NCBI RefSeq assembly: GCF_004684095.1
Contig: NZ_SRII01000011.1
Location: 124,001-188,000, forward strand
DNA: 64,000 bases
Direction of reading: 5' to 3'
Source of the DNA: Hymenobacter sp. UV11
Lineage (GTDB): Bacteria > Bacteroidota > Bacteroidia > Cytophagales > Hymenobacteraceae
The number at the start of each line of letters is the position of its first letter. The first letter of the stretch is position 1. Both the position numbers and the translations under genes were made by a program. Below are positions 19,781-28,040 of the stretch, in pieces. The notes under the pieces were generated by a model, which worked only from the letters and a program-made list of their open reading frames with translations, did no database searches and was not told the origin of the DNA.

Positions 19781-20095
19781 TTAGCGCGGCAGCACTACGC
19801 CCAACTGCAGGCATTCGGCATTATCCAGCGCCATGAGGAGCAGAAAGCCCACGGCCCATACCCGCGTCACGGGCGGCAGCAGCATGAAGGCGTAGTTGTC
19901 CATGGCCCAGTAGGTGTACAGCGGATGAAAATTGATGCTGCACCGGTTGGGGTCAAACATCGGCGTGGCCAGTACGTCGTCCACGTCGAGCAGCAAGGCG
20001 GCGGCCAAAATCAGCCAGGTCCGCTGCCAGCGGGGACGGTAAAAAAGCAGGGCCACCACACCGGGCACCAGCAAGTGCAGAAAAGCGTGCACCAT
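19781..20095 (-). CDS. DUF6122-type membrane protein, motif-degenerate
   Basis: Protein of 104 residues starting at MVHAFLHLLVPG; an upstream ATG at 20173 would run through a stem-loop. It has about four hydrophobic helices and the family signature LLLDVDDVLATPMFDPNRCSI then FHPLYTYWAM. The paralogue at 43029 reads LMDLDHLLAKPIFDP, so the usual D-x-D-H here is D-V-D-D. The closing motif is also altered (MALDNAEC versus LLTDTVDC). Metal ligands may therefore be lost. It lies between the DUF305 and DUF4396 genes of the CopA block. Confidence 0.7.
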   Translation of the reverse strand: MVHAFLHLLVPGVVALLFYRPRWQRTWLILAAALLLDVDDVLATPMFDPNRCSINFHPLYTYWAMDNYAFMLLPPVTRVWAVGFLLLMALDNAECLQLGVVLPR

Positions 20096-20129
20096 CCGCT
20101 GGAACAATGAAATGAAAGGAGTTGAAAGC

Positions 20130-20159
20130 AGAAGAGCGGCCCAATAGAGCCGCTCTTCT
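20130..20159. terminator. Stem-loop between DUF305 and DUF6122 genes
   Basis: AGAAGAGCGGC at 20130-20140 pairs with GCCGCTCTTCT at 20149-20159 across an eight-base loop. It lies just after the DUF305 stop on the minus strand and supports the downstream start chosen for the DUF6122 gene. There is no clear T-run, so it may attenuate rather than stop transcription. Confidence 0.5.
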
Positions 20160-20181
20160 TTCTTATGGGACAAATGCCTAC

Positions 20182-20817
20182 TTAGAACTTCTTGTTTTTC
20201 AGCAGCCAGGCCTGGAATTGCTTGATTTCCATTTTTTGGTCATCAATGATATTTTGCGCTAGCGTCTTGGTTGTATTCTCCCGCCCGTATTTAAGTTCGA
20301 GGTCTGAATTTTCAATGGCGCTCATGTGGTGGTCCACCATGAGTTGAGCGTAGTCGTAGTCCGTGTTGCCGGTTAGCGGGCGCAGGTCATTGGACTCGTC
20401 CATACGCATCATGTTCTCGTCCTGCTTCATGAAAAACTCCGGGATGAACGGCGCGTGGGGCGCGTGTGACGCTTTAAAGGCGTTGAACTGCGTGATTTCG
20501 GATTGCTGCTTGGCAATGATGCTCGTGGCCAAGGCCCGCATCTCGGTGTCCTTGCCGTTTTTCAACTCTTCGTTGGCCATGTTAATAGCTCCCTGGTGGT
20601 GCATCACCATCATCATGGCAAAATCGTTGTCGGGGTCGTTAGTGGCCGTCATCATGCTCATGTCTTTCATCATGTTGTGCATGATGGTCATCAGCGCGCT
20701 TTGGTCGTGGGCCTGCACTTGCAGGCCGGTGGGGGAGGTGTTATCCTTTTTACAGGAAGTAAGTGCGCCAAAGGCCAGCAGGGCAGCAAATAGCGGAAAA
20801 CGAATGGAACGTAGCAT
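20182..20817 (-). CDS. DUF305 lipoprotein
   Basis: Lipoprotein of 211 residues from MLRSIRFPLFAALLA, with lipobox GALTSC followed by KKDN. Two DUF305 repeats are clear: FAMMMVMHHQGAINMANEEL and YAQLMVDHHMSAIENSDLEL. The second has a Met between the His pair and the helix. Unlike the others it has an extra Met cluster (MMTAT, MMKDMSMM). The longer ORF upstream adds a polar leader without function. It follows the HMA-AraC regulator by about 115 bp and probably binds copper in the periplasm. Confidence 0.87.
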   Translation of the reverse strand: MLRSIRFPLFAALLAFGALTSCKKDNTSPTGLQVQAHDQSALMTIMHNMMKDMSMMTATNDPDNDFAMMMVMHHQGAINMANEELKNGKDTEMRALATSIIAKQQSEITQFNAFKASHAPHAPFIPEFFMKQDENMMRMDESNDLRPLTGNTDYDYAQLMVDHHMSAIENSDLELKYGRENTTKTLAQNIIDDQKMEIKQFQAWLLKNKKF

Positions 20818-20932
20818 GTAGTTAGCAGTAGTTAATTTTGACCAATGACCCTTCGCGGTCACCTGTACAAACGATGAATGCTTCGGCCAGGTTTGCACAC
20901 CATTCCTCCCATTTGTTGTAAAGTTTCCAGCT

Positions 20933-21568
20933 TTACGTCAGGTCGTGCAGGCTACGGCGCCCCGCGCTGCCGGGCCCCATGGCTTGAAATTCGGACGGTG
21001 TCAGGCCCGTTATCTGCCGGAACTGGTTGGTCAGGTGGGCCGCGCTGCTGTAGCCCAGCTGCCGGGCCACCTCGGTTACTTTCGCGTCCTGGTAGCTGAG
21101 TAGCTCCTTGGCCCGCTCCACCTTCTGGCGAATGATGTACTTTTCCAGCGTCAGCCCCTCGCGCACCGAAAACTGATGGGACAGGTACGCGTAGGACCGG
21201 CCCACCCGCTCGCTGATGAAATGGGAGTACGTGTGAAACGGCTGCAGCTCGGCCGGCGTGTAGTGAATGAGCTCCACCACCACGGCCTTTACCTCTTCCA
21301 CCAGCTGGTCGCGCGGGTCCTCGACCAGCGCAAAGCCATAGGCTTGCAGGGCACTTTGCACCTCTTCTTCGTCCACGGGTCCGCCGTCGGGCATGCGTAC
21401 GTTGGCGGCTCCTAAGGCGACGTTGTCCACTACCAGGCCGGCCCTCTCCAGCTCGCGCTGCACCACGCGCAGGCAGCGGGGGCACACCATGTTGCGGATG
21501 GAAAGGCGCACGCTCCCGGCTGCGGGGGCCGGCAGGATGGAAGAGGCGGACTGCGGCATCGTCATCAT
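20933..21568 (-). CDS. HMA-like/AraC fusion regulator (copper-responsive candidate)
   Basis: Protein of 211 residues. The N-terminal part (about 20-90) looks like a heavy-metal-associated fold with the CxxC motif NMVCPRC (C29, C32). The C-terminal part has an AraC-type double helix-turn-helix (EKYIIRQKVERAKELL, VTEVARQLGYSSAAHLTNQFRQITGLTPSEF). There is no classic AraC sugar-binding domain. Its start overlaps the cupredoxin stop by four bases (ATGA), so it is in the copA operon. This fusion recurs beside metal genes in Bacteroidota; direct Cu(I) sensing is inferred from the CxxC motif. Confidence 0.85.
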   Translation of the reverse strand: MMTMPQSASSILPAPAAGSVRLSIRNMVCPRCLRVVQRELERAGLVVDNVALGAANVRMPDGGPVDEEEVQSALQAYGFALVEDPRDQLVEEVKAVVVELIHYTPAELQPFHTYSHFISERVGRSYAYLSHQFSVREGLTLEKYIIRQKVERAKELLSYQDAKVTEVARQLGYSSAAHLTNQFRQITGLTPSEFQAMGPGSAGRRSLHDLT

Positions 21569-21942
21569 TTTACGACCAGGCTTCCCCGCAGCATATGCAT
21601 GCCGCAGGTGAACTCAAAGGTACCGGCTTGCTGGGGCAAAAACTCAATGGCCGTGGTTTTAAACGGGGCCAGGTCCCGCCGGATGTTGAAGTCGGGTAGC
21701 AGCAGCTCCTCGGAGCAGCTGTTTTCCTCGTCGCGGTAGAAATTCAGCTGCACGGGCTTGCCGTGCTCCACCTCAATGACGTTGGGCGAGTAGCCACCTT
21801 TCACCACGATGTCGACCTGTTGCACGCCCGCCGACGAAGACACGGCCGCGGCCACCCGGTGGGGCGCCAAAAAGAAAAACCAGCCGACAAACGCCAGCAG
21901 ACCCACGCCCACTACCGTTACGATTATTTGAGTAGTATCCAT
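21565..21942 (-). CDS. Membrane-anchored cupredoxin
   Basis: Protein of 125 residues: one N-terminal helix (VTVVGVGLLAFVGWFFFL) and a cupredoxin domain (VDIVVKGGYSPNVIEV onward). The C-terminal copper-loop FTCGMHMLRG supplies the Cys, His and Met of a type-1-like site. The upstream His expected in such domains is not obvious; NSCSEELLLP may provide another Cys ligand. It is 37 bp after copA and overlaps the regulator gene, so it is part of that operon. It probably delivers or accepts copper at the outer face of the inner membrane. Confidence 0.85.
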   Translation of the reverse strand: MDTTQIIVTVVGVGLLAFVGWFFFLAPHRVAAAVSSSAGVQQVDIVVKGGYSPNVIEVEHGKPVQLNFYRDEENSCSEELLLPDFNIRRDLAPFKTTAIEFLPQQAGTFEFTCGMHMLRGSLVVK

Positions 21943-21979
21943 TAGAATGAGTATAAGAGGGAAAATTGGTGCTCCGGAG

Positions 21980-24313
21980 TTACGCCGAATGCTTGTAGCC
22001 GCGCAGGCGCAGCGAGTTGGTGAGCACCGACACCGAGCTCAGGGCCATGGCCGCCGCTGCGAGCATGGGCGAGAGCAGCCAGCCCGTAAACGGGTAGAGC
22101 AGCCCGGCCGCGATGGGAATGCCCAGCGTGTTGTAAACGAAAGCGAAGAACAGGTTCTGCTTGATGGTGCGCATGGTTTGGCGCGAGAGGTCAATGGCCG
22201 TCACCACGCCCTGCAGGTCGGAGCGCATGAGCGTGATGCCGGCTGCTTCCATGGCCACGTCGGTGCCGCCGCCCATGGCCAAGCCGATGTCGGCTTGGGC
22301 CAAGGCCGGCGCGTCGTTGATGCCGTCACCGACCATGGCCACCACGCGGCCCTCGGCCTGCAGTTCCTTCACCTTGACGGCTTTGTCGGCCGGTAGCACC
22401 TCGGCAAAGTAGCGCTTAATGCCCACCTGCTCGGCGACCTTGGCAGCCGTCTGCTGGTTGTCGCCGGTCATCATCACCACTTCAATGCCGTCCGCCTGCA
22501 TCGCCTGAATGGCTGCCCGGCTGGACTCACGCACCGTATCGGCTACCCCAATCAGGGCGGCCACGTGCCCCCCGATGGCGGCGTAGAGCACCGTTTTGGC
22601 CTGGCTCAGCAGCTGCATGGCCTGCTGCTCCGTGTCGGTGGAAAGCACCACGTTGTGCTCGCTGAGCAGGCGCCGGTTGCCGAGCAGAATCACCTGCCCG
22701 TCCACCGTAGCGCCGGCTCCGCGGCCTTCGTAGGCCTGAAAAGCGGTAGCGGTCAGCCGCGAACCACCCTGGGTATCGGCGTAGCGAACCACGGCCTCGG
22801 CCAGCGGGTGCTCGCTCTGCCGCTCCACGGCTGCCAGCAGGGGCAGCAGGTGCGCCGGGGTGTCGCCGTTAGTGGTCAGGAAGTCGGTCACGCTGGGCTC
22901 CCCGCGGGTAATGGTCCCGGTTTTGTCCAGCAAAACGGTAGTTACCTTTTCGGCTTTTTCCAGCGCCTCGGCGTTGCGAATCAGTACGCCATGTTCGGCC
23001 CCTTTGCCGGTGCCCACCATGATAGCCGTGGGCGTGGCCAGCCCGAGCGCGCAGGGACAAGCAATAATGAGCACGGCCACGAAGCCCACCAGCGCCAACG
23101 GCACGCGGCTGGCCTCGGGAGCCAAGTCAAACCACACCACAAACGTAGCAATGGCAATCATGATGACTACGGGCACGAAGACGGCGCTGACCTTGTCGGC
23201 CAGCTGCTGAATGGGGGCACGGCTGCCCTGGGCTTCCTCCACCAGCTTCACAATCTGGGACAGCATAGTTTCGGCGCCCACCTTGCTCACGCGAAAGCGG
23301 AAAGAACCCGTTTTGTTGAGCGTGGCCCCGAATACGTTGTCGCCCGCTTTCTTTTCCACCGGCAGACTTTCGCCGGTCAGCATGCTTTCGTCCACGGCGG
23401 AATTGCCGGTAAGAATCGTGCCGTCAGTGGCCACTTTTTCGCCGGGGCGCACCACCACTTCATCTCCCACCACTACCTGCTCGATGGGCAGGTCTACTTC
23501 CTGACCGTTGCGTACCACGCGGGCCATTCGGGCCTGCAGGCCCATCAGGGCTTTGATGGCGGCCGAGGTTTTCGACTTGGCCCGGCTTTCGAGCACCTTG
23601 CCCAGCAGAATCAGGGCGATGATAGTGGCCGTGGTGTCGTAGTAGACCTCTGGCATCAGGCCGTGCTGCATGAACCAATGCGGAATCAGCGTCGCGGCCA
23701 GGCTGTAGAGGAAGGCGGCGCCGGTGCCCACCGCAATCAGGGTGTCCATGCTGGCGGTGCGGTGCGTCAGGCCGTTCCAGGCCGACACGTAGAACTCGCG
23801 GCCGCTGTAGAGCAGCACGGGCAGGGTAAGGGCCAATAGCACATAGTTTAAAACCGGCGTGGAGATGCGGCTCATCATGGCGGGCCAGAGCATAAGCATG
23901 CTCAGGGGCATAATGACTACGGCTAGCGCCACGGCCACCTGAAAGCGGCGCTTCAGGGTCTGATAAGCGGCGGCCTTGCGGGCATCCAGCTCCTCGTCGG
24001 AAGCCAGCACGTTGGCGGCCACGGCCGGGCTGGACTCGTGCACGCCGTAGCCGGCCTGCTCCACGGCAGCTTTGAGGCCGGCCCGGTCCACCTGGCCCGG
24101 CAGGTATTCAATGGTCGCCTTTTCGCTAGCCAGGTTCACGGTGGCGCTTTTGACGCCGGGCGTGCGGCTCAGGGCCTTTTCCACGAAGTTGGAACAGGAG
24201 GCACAGGTCATGCCCTCGATGTTGAGAGTGGCCGTTTCGGTGCCGGCAGTGGGCGCCGGGGGCGGCCCCATGGGCACTAGTGGCGCCGACTGGTGATGAT
24301 GGGTGGTTTCCAT
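21980..24313 (-). CDS. copA: Cu(I)-exporting P1B-type ATPase
   Basis: Protein of 777 residues with the full CopA layout: a His-rich leader (THHHQ), one HMA domain with MTCASC (C37, C40), two leader helices, the transport core with C419-P-C421, the phosphorylation motif D463-K-T-G-T, the HP motif (SEHPLAEAV), the hinge (GDGINDAPAL), and the last helices with YNTLGIPIAAG and MALSSVSVLTNSLRL. CPC together with the YN and MxxSS motifs identifies the Cu(I)/Ag(I) subgroup. It is the first gene of the minus-strand block and pumps cytoplasmic Cu(I) into the periplasm at the cost of ATP. Confidence 0.96.
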   Translation of the reverse strand: METTHHHQSAPLVPMGPPPAPTAGTETATLNIEGMTCASCSNFVEKALSRTPGVKSATVNLASEKATIEYLPGQVDRAGLKAAVEQAGYGVHESSPAVAANVLASDEELDARKAAAYQTLKRRFQVAVALAVVIMPLSMLMLWPAMMSRISTPVLNYVLLALTLPVLLYSGREFYVSAWNGLTHRTASMDTLIAVGTGAAFLYSLAATLIPHWFMQHGLMPEVYYDTTATIIALILLGKVLESRAKSKTSAAIKALMGLQARMARVVRNGQEVDLPIEQVVVGDEVVVRPGEKVATDGTILTGNSAVDESMLTGESLPVEKKAGDNVFGATLNKTGSFRFRVSKVGAETMLSQIVKLVEEAQGSRAPIQQLADKVSAVFVPVVIMIAIATFVVWFDLAPEASRVPLALVGFVAVLIIACPCALGLATPTAIMVGTGKGAEHGVLIRNAEALEKAEKVTTVLLDKTGTITRGEPSVTDFLTTNGDTPAHLLPLLAAVERQSEHPLAEAVVRYADTQGGSRLTATAFQAYEGRGAGATVDGQVILLGNRRLLSEHNVVLSTDTEQQAMQLLSQAKTVLYAAIGGHVAALIGVADTVRESSRAAIQAMQADGIEVVMMTGDNQQTAAKVAEQVGIKRYFAEVLPADKAVKVKELQAEGRVVAMVGDGINDAPALAQADIGLAMGGGTDVAMEAAGITLMRSDLQGVVTAIDLSRQTMRTIKQNLFFAFVYNTLGIPIAAGLLYPFTGWLLSPMLAAAAMALSSVSVLTNSLRLRGYKHSA

Positions 24314-24683
24314 TGGAAGAATGATTCAGAGAAAGCCGCGCAAAAGCGGGCGGCTGGCAAAACAACATCTTATAAACTCCTAATGGCAGGCAATAGATGT
24401 GTAGAATTGAGCTTAGCGCTTGCAACATTTGAGCATCCGGCCAGCGTCGCTCATCAAGTGTACACGATTACCTTTCAGGACTTGTAATATTTCCAGTCTT
24501 TAAACGCAAAGTCTCGAATTGCAGGGGGAGGGTGATGAAAAGCTAAGGGCCTCATTTCGCTTAAAACCTGGCTTTTTACCAAGGAATAATGTCTGTAAGG
24601 TAGAAAGCTGACTTTCCCTACCCAGACCAACCCGGTGCTTACCTTTTAAACCTTTCGAATACTTTTGTCGTTGCCTCGTACCA
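24314..24683. promoter_or_regulatory. Divergent control region between copA and the plus-strand efflux block
   Basis: About 370 bp without a gene separate the first genes of two opposed metal blocks. For the plus strand, TACTTTTG at 24660-24667 fits the Bacteroidota -7 box TAnnTTTG, 16 bases before the ATG at 24684; the -33 box is weak. Both transcripts probably share metal regulation here, but no operator was recognised. Confidence 0.5.
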
Positions 24684-25196
24684 ATGTTCCGACTCAAAAC
24701 CCATTCCCGACGCGTGATGGCGGCCTCCTTGCTGGTGGTCTTTCTCAACGTGTTCTTTGGGCAGGTCGTCTGCGCGCTGGCCATGCCAGCGACGCCAGCC
24801 GTCGGACATCAGCACGAGCACCCGGCCGGTACGCCGGCGCACGAGCACAAGGCCCCGCACGACCACGGGACACCTCATTCCCACGGGAAAAACCTCGGTG
24901 CTCTTGCTGAGCACCAGCACCATGATAGCAAAACCCCGGGTTCGCACCAACACGGTTCCAAAGGGGCCTGCTGCCAGGACGATGCCGCCGCCGTGTGGGC
25001 TTCGCTGGCCCACCCGCCAAAAGCCGGCATCGAAAAAATGACGTTTATGCCGGTGGCTTTGCCCCCGGCCCCGCTGGCCCTGGTGGTCCGCTTTCAACAA
25101 TGGGACCGTACGCGGCCCGTGCTGCTGGTGGCTCGCCGGCAGCTAAAACCAAAAATACCCGACATCCGCATCTTCATTCAGTCACTGACTGTCTGA
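24684..25196 (+). CDS. His-rich secreted protein
   Basis: Protein of 170 residues. An N-terminal hydrophobic segment (VMAASLLVVFLNVFFGQVVCALA) is a signal peptide or anchor. Residues about 40-95 are packed with His (HQHEHPAG, HEHKAPHDH, EHQHH, SHQHG), followed by a CC pair (GACCQDD). The C-terminal third is hydrophobic then basic. The His count suggests metal buffering. It is the first gene of the plus-strand block and ends in a terminator-like hairpin, so it may be partly independent of the downstream genes. I cannot name the family. Confidence 0.7.
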   Translation: MFRLKTHSRRVMAASLLVVFLNVFFGQVVCALAMPATPAVGHQHEHPAGTPAHEHKAPHDHGTPHSHGKNLGALAEHQHHDSKTPGSHQHGSKGACCQDDAAAVWASLAHPPKAGIEKMTFMPVALPPAPLALVVRFQQWDRTRPVLLVARRQLKPKIPDIRIFIQSLTV

Positions 25197-25211
25197 TTGC
25201 TCCGACGCGCT

Positions 25212-25255
25212 AAGGCTCGCGCCGGCACAGCTATGCTGTGTCCGGGGCGAGCCTT
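25212..25255 (+). terminator. Stem-loop after the His-rich gene
   Basis: AAGGCTCGC at 25212-25220 pairs with GCGAGCCTT at 25247-25255, with further inner pairing (CACAGC with GCTGTG) and a TTTT at the end of the right arm. An intrinsic terminator or attenuator. Confidence 0.6.
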
Positions 25256-25328
25256 TTCGTTTGCCCGTCGCGCCGCCTAAGTCGGCTATTCCTCCCCCTC
25301 CATCTTCCGGGTTTACCCCTGCTCCGCA

Positions 25329-25460
25329 GTGAAAGATTGTTGCGAACCGGCCGCCGGCCCGCCACCCCGTGGACCGTTGCGCCGCCTACTCACGGGCCTG
25401 CTCTACGCCGTACTGGCCGTCGCCCTAAGCTTCGTGCTCTGGCAACAAATCCAGGCCTGA
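25329..25460 (+). CDS. 43-residue CC-motif membrane miniprotein
   Basis: A GTG-started frame encodes MKDCCEPAAGPPP, a short basic stretch, then one hydrophobic helix (LYAVLAVALSFVLW) and a short tail. Small proteins with an N-terminal K-[DEN]-CC motif and a single helix occur next to metal-resistance genes in Bacteroidota. The frame is free of rare features and sits about 55 bp before the CPMHP lipoprotein gene. Function unknown; Cu(I) binding by the Cys pair at the inner face of the membrane is a guess. Confidence 0.5.
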   Translation: MKDCCEPAAGPPPRGPLRRLLTGLLYAVLAVALSFVLWQQIQA

Positions 25461-25516
25461 GCCGCCGCCGGGGTCGCCGATGCTGGCGGCCCATTTTCTC
25501 ACCCTTACCCCATTTT

Positions 25517-26473
25517 ATGTTTCGCTTACCTGTTTCCCTGCTGGCTATCGCCAGCTTATTAACCATGGCTAGCTGCTCGTCCGACTCCACGTCGAGCAGC
25601 GCCACCAATACCGTGACCACGCCCACCGATGGGCCTGCGGCCGGCACGGCGGACCACGCCAGTGGCCATACCTACGCCTGCCCCATGCACCCCGAGGTCA
25701 CGAGTACCAAGGAAGGAGAAAAGTGCCCTAAGTGCGGCATGACGCTGGTGCACAACGACCACGTGGCCAACGGCAAGTTTTACGCCATGAAGTTTGAGCC
25801 CACGCCCATGCAGCTGACCGCCGGCCAGCCCGCGCAGCTGGTCTTTACGCCGCAGGAGGTGGGCAACGAGGCCGCCCCCGTGCCGCTGGCGGTGGTGCAC
25901 GAGAAGAAGATTCACCTCATCATCGTGAGCAAGGACCTGGGCCAGTTCTACCACGAGCACCCCGAATTTACCGCCCAAGGCAATTACAAAGTAAACTACA
26001 CTTTTCCCAAGGGCGGCGACTACGTGCTGTTTCAGGACTACACGCCCACCGGCTCGGGCCACCAGCTGGGCCGTCAGCCCATCTCAGTAAAGGGCCCGAC
26101 CTACTCGCCGGTGAAGTTCAAGAACGACGACATGCAGTGGACGCAGGATGGTTACTCGGCCACCCTGGCGTTTGACAAGCCCCTGAACACCGGCCAGCTG
26201 CTGGGCATGAAAATCACCATCAACAAGGATGGGAAGCCCGTGACCGACCTCGACAACTACCTCGGCGCCCTGGGCCACGTGGTGGTCATCAGCGAGGACA
26301 CTGAGCGCTACCTGCACGTGCACCCCAACGAGCAGGCCGACAAGGGCCCGGCCATCGGCTTCAACACCAACTTCGAGAAGCCCGGCCTGTACCGCGTCTT
26401 CCTGCAGTTCAACCACGACGGGCAGATTCACACCGGCGACTTCACCATCAACGTGGCGGGCCCTGCCGCCTAG
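25517..26473 (+). CDS. Lipoprotein with CPMHP heavy-metal-binding domain
   Basis: Protein of 318 residues from the ATG of MFRLPVSLLA; the longer frame upstream is unlikely. The signal ends in a lipobox (LLTMASC). Next comes the small heavy-metal-binding domain YACPMHPEVTS followed by KCPKCGMTLV, and then two beta-rich halves (VPLAVVHEKKIHLIIVS, YHEHPEF; VVISEDTERYLHVHPNE). The His clusters (HEHPEF, LHVHP) may be further ligands. Proteins of this plan occur in copper and silver loci and probably bind metal at the outer membrane. Downstream genes follow closely in the same direction. Confidence 0.85.
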   Translation: MFRLPVSLLAIASLLTMASCSSDSTSSSATNTVTTPTDGPAAGTADHASGHTYACPMHPEVTSTKEGEKCPKCGMTLVHNDHVANGKFYAMKFEPTPMQLTAGQPAQLVFTPQEVGNEAAPVPLAVVHEKKIHLIIVSKDLGQFYHEHPEFTAQGNYKVNYTFPKGGDYVLFQDYTPTGSGHQLGRQPISVKGPTYSPVKFKNDDMQWTQDGYSATLAFDKPLNTGQLLGMKITINKDGKPVTDLDNYLGALGHVVVISEDTERYLHVHPNEQADKGPAIGFNTNFEKPGLYRVFLQFNHDGQIHTGDFTINVAGPAA

Positions 26474-26494
26474 TTTTTAAAGGTCTTTGCGATA

Positions 26495-27184
26495 ATGAAC
26501 ACGCTTGTCCTGCTGCTTGCCGCTGGCGGCACCCTGCTTCTACCAGGCTGCGGGGCAGACACGCCCCCCGCGCAACGGGTACCGGCCCGTCGCCTGGCCG
26601 CCCTGCCGCCCCCCGCCGCCCCCAATCTGGCCGCGCACGAGAGCGACTCGGCCTCGCTGGAAGACGTGCAGCGGCAAGTGCTTAGCCAGCTCAACCGGGA
26701 CCCGCTGGTGGGCAACGTGGGCCATGACTTTGCTCACCTAGTCGCGATTTACGAGCGCAGCATCCAGGCTGGCGCCGAGCGGGAGTTGCGCACTGGCCAG
26801 CATCCGGGCCTGCTCCAGCTGGCTGCCGCCGTGCGTGGCCGGGCGCTGGCACTGGGTGCCGCCGCCGAGCGCTTGGCGCAGGACCTGCACGGCCGGGCCC
26901 GCAACTATGCGCCTGATGACTTCAGCGACCCGTTCACGCGCGGCGTGCGCGAATCGCTGAAGGTGTCGATGCGGGCGCACGCGGCGGCGGCACTGCCCGA
27001 CCACGACTTTGCGGCCCTGCTGGCGGGCCAGCGGCAAAGCGTCGCCGCCATCGCCCGTGCGGCCCTAGCTACGGGCCGGCTGCCCGCAGCGGGCCAGGCG
27101 CTGGCCCGGCAGGTGCTCGCCCCGCGCCCCGCCGAGACCCAGCTGCTGCAAAGCGTGCTCAGAAAGCGTCATCCTGCTCAATAA
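26495..27184 (+). CDS. DUF305-like protein lacking the His pairs
   Basis: Protein of 229 residues with a lipoprotein signal (LLLPGC). It follows the pattern of the next gene: GNVGHDFAHLVAIYERSIQA corresponds to GNTDHDFSHMMIAHHQGAID, and PDHDFAALLAGQRQSVAAI to MDYAMMMVTHHKAAVAM. In both repeats the HH pair and Met are replaced (YERS, GQRQ). It therefore keeps the helical scaffold but not the ligands. It is very Ala/Arg-rich and GC-rich. It sits between the CPMHP lipoprotein and an intact DUF305 gene. A structural partner role or decay after duplication are both possible. Confidence 0.6.
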   Translation: MNTLVLLLAAGGTLLLPGCGADTPPAQRVPARRLAALPPPAAPNLAAHESDSASLEDVQRQVLSQLNRDPLVGNVGHDFAHLVAIYERSIQAGAERELRTGQHPGLLQLAAAVRGRALALGAAAERLAQDLHGRARNYAPDDFSDPFTRGVRESLKVSMRAHAAAALPDHDFAALLAGQRQSVAAIARAALATGRLPAAGQALARQVLAPRPAETQLLQSVLRKRHPAQ

Positions 27185-27251
27185 CCTGCTCATTTCAAGA
27201 TTTTCCCAGCCTTTCCCAACCCATTTTTTCACTTCACCCAATCCCAGTTCC

Positions 27252-27974
27252 ATGAAAAGCACCCTGTTTCTTTCGGCTACCCTGACGGCCGCGTTGCTCA
27301 GCGCCTGCGGCGACAACAAAACGGCCACGGAGTCCACGACGGCTACCACCGAATCTTCGTCCCCGGCCGCGACCGATTCGGCAAAAATGAGTGGCCAGAT
27401 GGACGGCATGAGCAGCTCTGAGGCAACAAGCTCGGCCGCGACGGGCTCGCTGACCGGCGCCATGGCCAAGATGATGCAGCAAATGAATGCCGGCAAGCCC
27501 ATTGGCAACACCGACCACGACTTCTCCCACATGATGATTGCCCACCACCAAGGCGCCATTGACATGTCGGAAGTGGAACTGCGCGACGGCAAAGACGCCA
27601 CGCTCAAAGCCATGGCGCAGAAAACCATCGACGACCAGAAAAAAGAGCAGAAAGATTTTGACAAGGCCGCCGACCGCCTCGACGGCGCCGCCAAGAACTA
27701 CACGCCCAAAGACTCCAACGACAAGTTCCAGGCCGGCATGGACGAAGGCATGAAGGTGCAGATGCAGCCCATGACGCCTTCCGGCAACACGGACATGGAT
27801 TACGCCATGATGATGGTGACCCACCACAAGGCGGCCGTGGCCATGAGCAAGACCGAAGTCGCTAGCGGCCAGGACCCCGAGGTCAAGAAAATGGCCCAGA
27901 TGGGCATCGACAAGCAGACCAAGGAAATCCAGCAGTTCAATGACTGGATGGCCAAGAACGGCATGAAGATGTAA
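27252..27974 (+). CDS. DUF305 lipoprotein
   Basis: Protein of 240 residues with lipobox LLSAC. A Ser/Thr/Ala-rich linker leads to two DUF305 repeats: FSHMMIAHHQGAIDMSEVEL and YAMMMVTHHKAAVAMSKTEV. Met residues are frequent throughout (KMMQQMNAG, GMKVQMQPM). The repeats make a double four-helix protein that likely binds copper or silver in the periplasm. It lies in the plus-strand efflux block, about 70 bp after its degenerate paralogue and before another CPMHP protein. Confidence 0.9.
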   Translation: MKSTLFLSATLTAALLSACGDNKTATESTTATTESSSPAATDSAKMSGQMDGMSSSEATSSAATGSLTGAMAKMMQQMNAGKPIGNTDHDFSHMMIAHHQGAIDMSEVELRDGKDATLKAMAQKTIDDQKKEQKDFDKAADRLDGAAKNYTPKDSNDKFQAGMDEGMKVQMQPMTPSGNTDMDYAMMMVTHHKAAVAMSKTEVASGQDPEVKKMAQMGIDKQTKEIQQFNDWMAKNGMKM

Positions 27975-28040
27975 CCCGGCCCGCCTTTCTCTTGTCCATT
28001 TTTCTTATTCCCACAACTCGTATTTCCACAACTCCAGTTC

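Noticed and set aside
19781..20173. Longer DUF6122 start at 20173
   Set aside because: The first 26 codons would run through a stem-loop that lies just after the DUF305 stop, and family similarity begins at MVHAFLH.
22565..23839. 424-codon plus-strand frame opposite copA
   Set aside because: Antisense to the ATPase with all catalytic motifs; no recognisable protein features.
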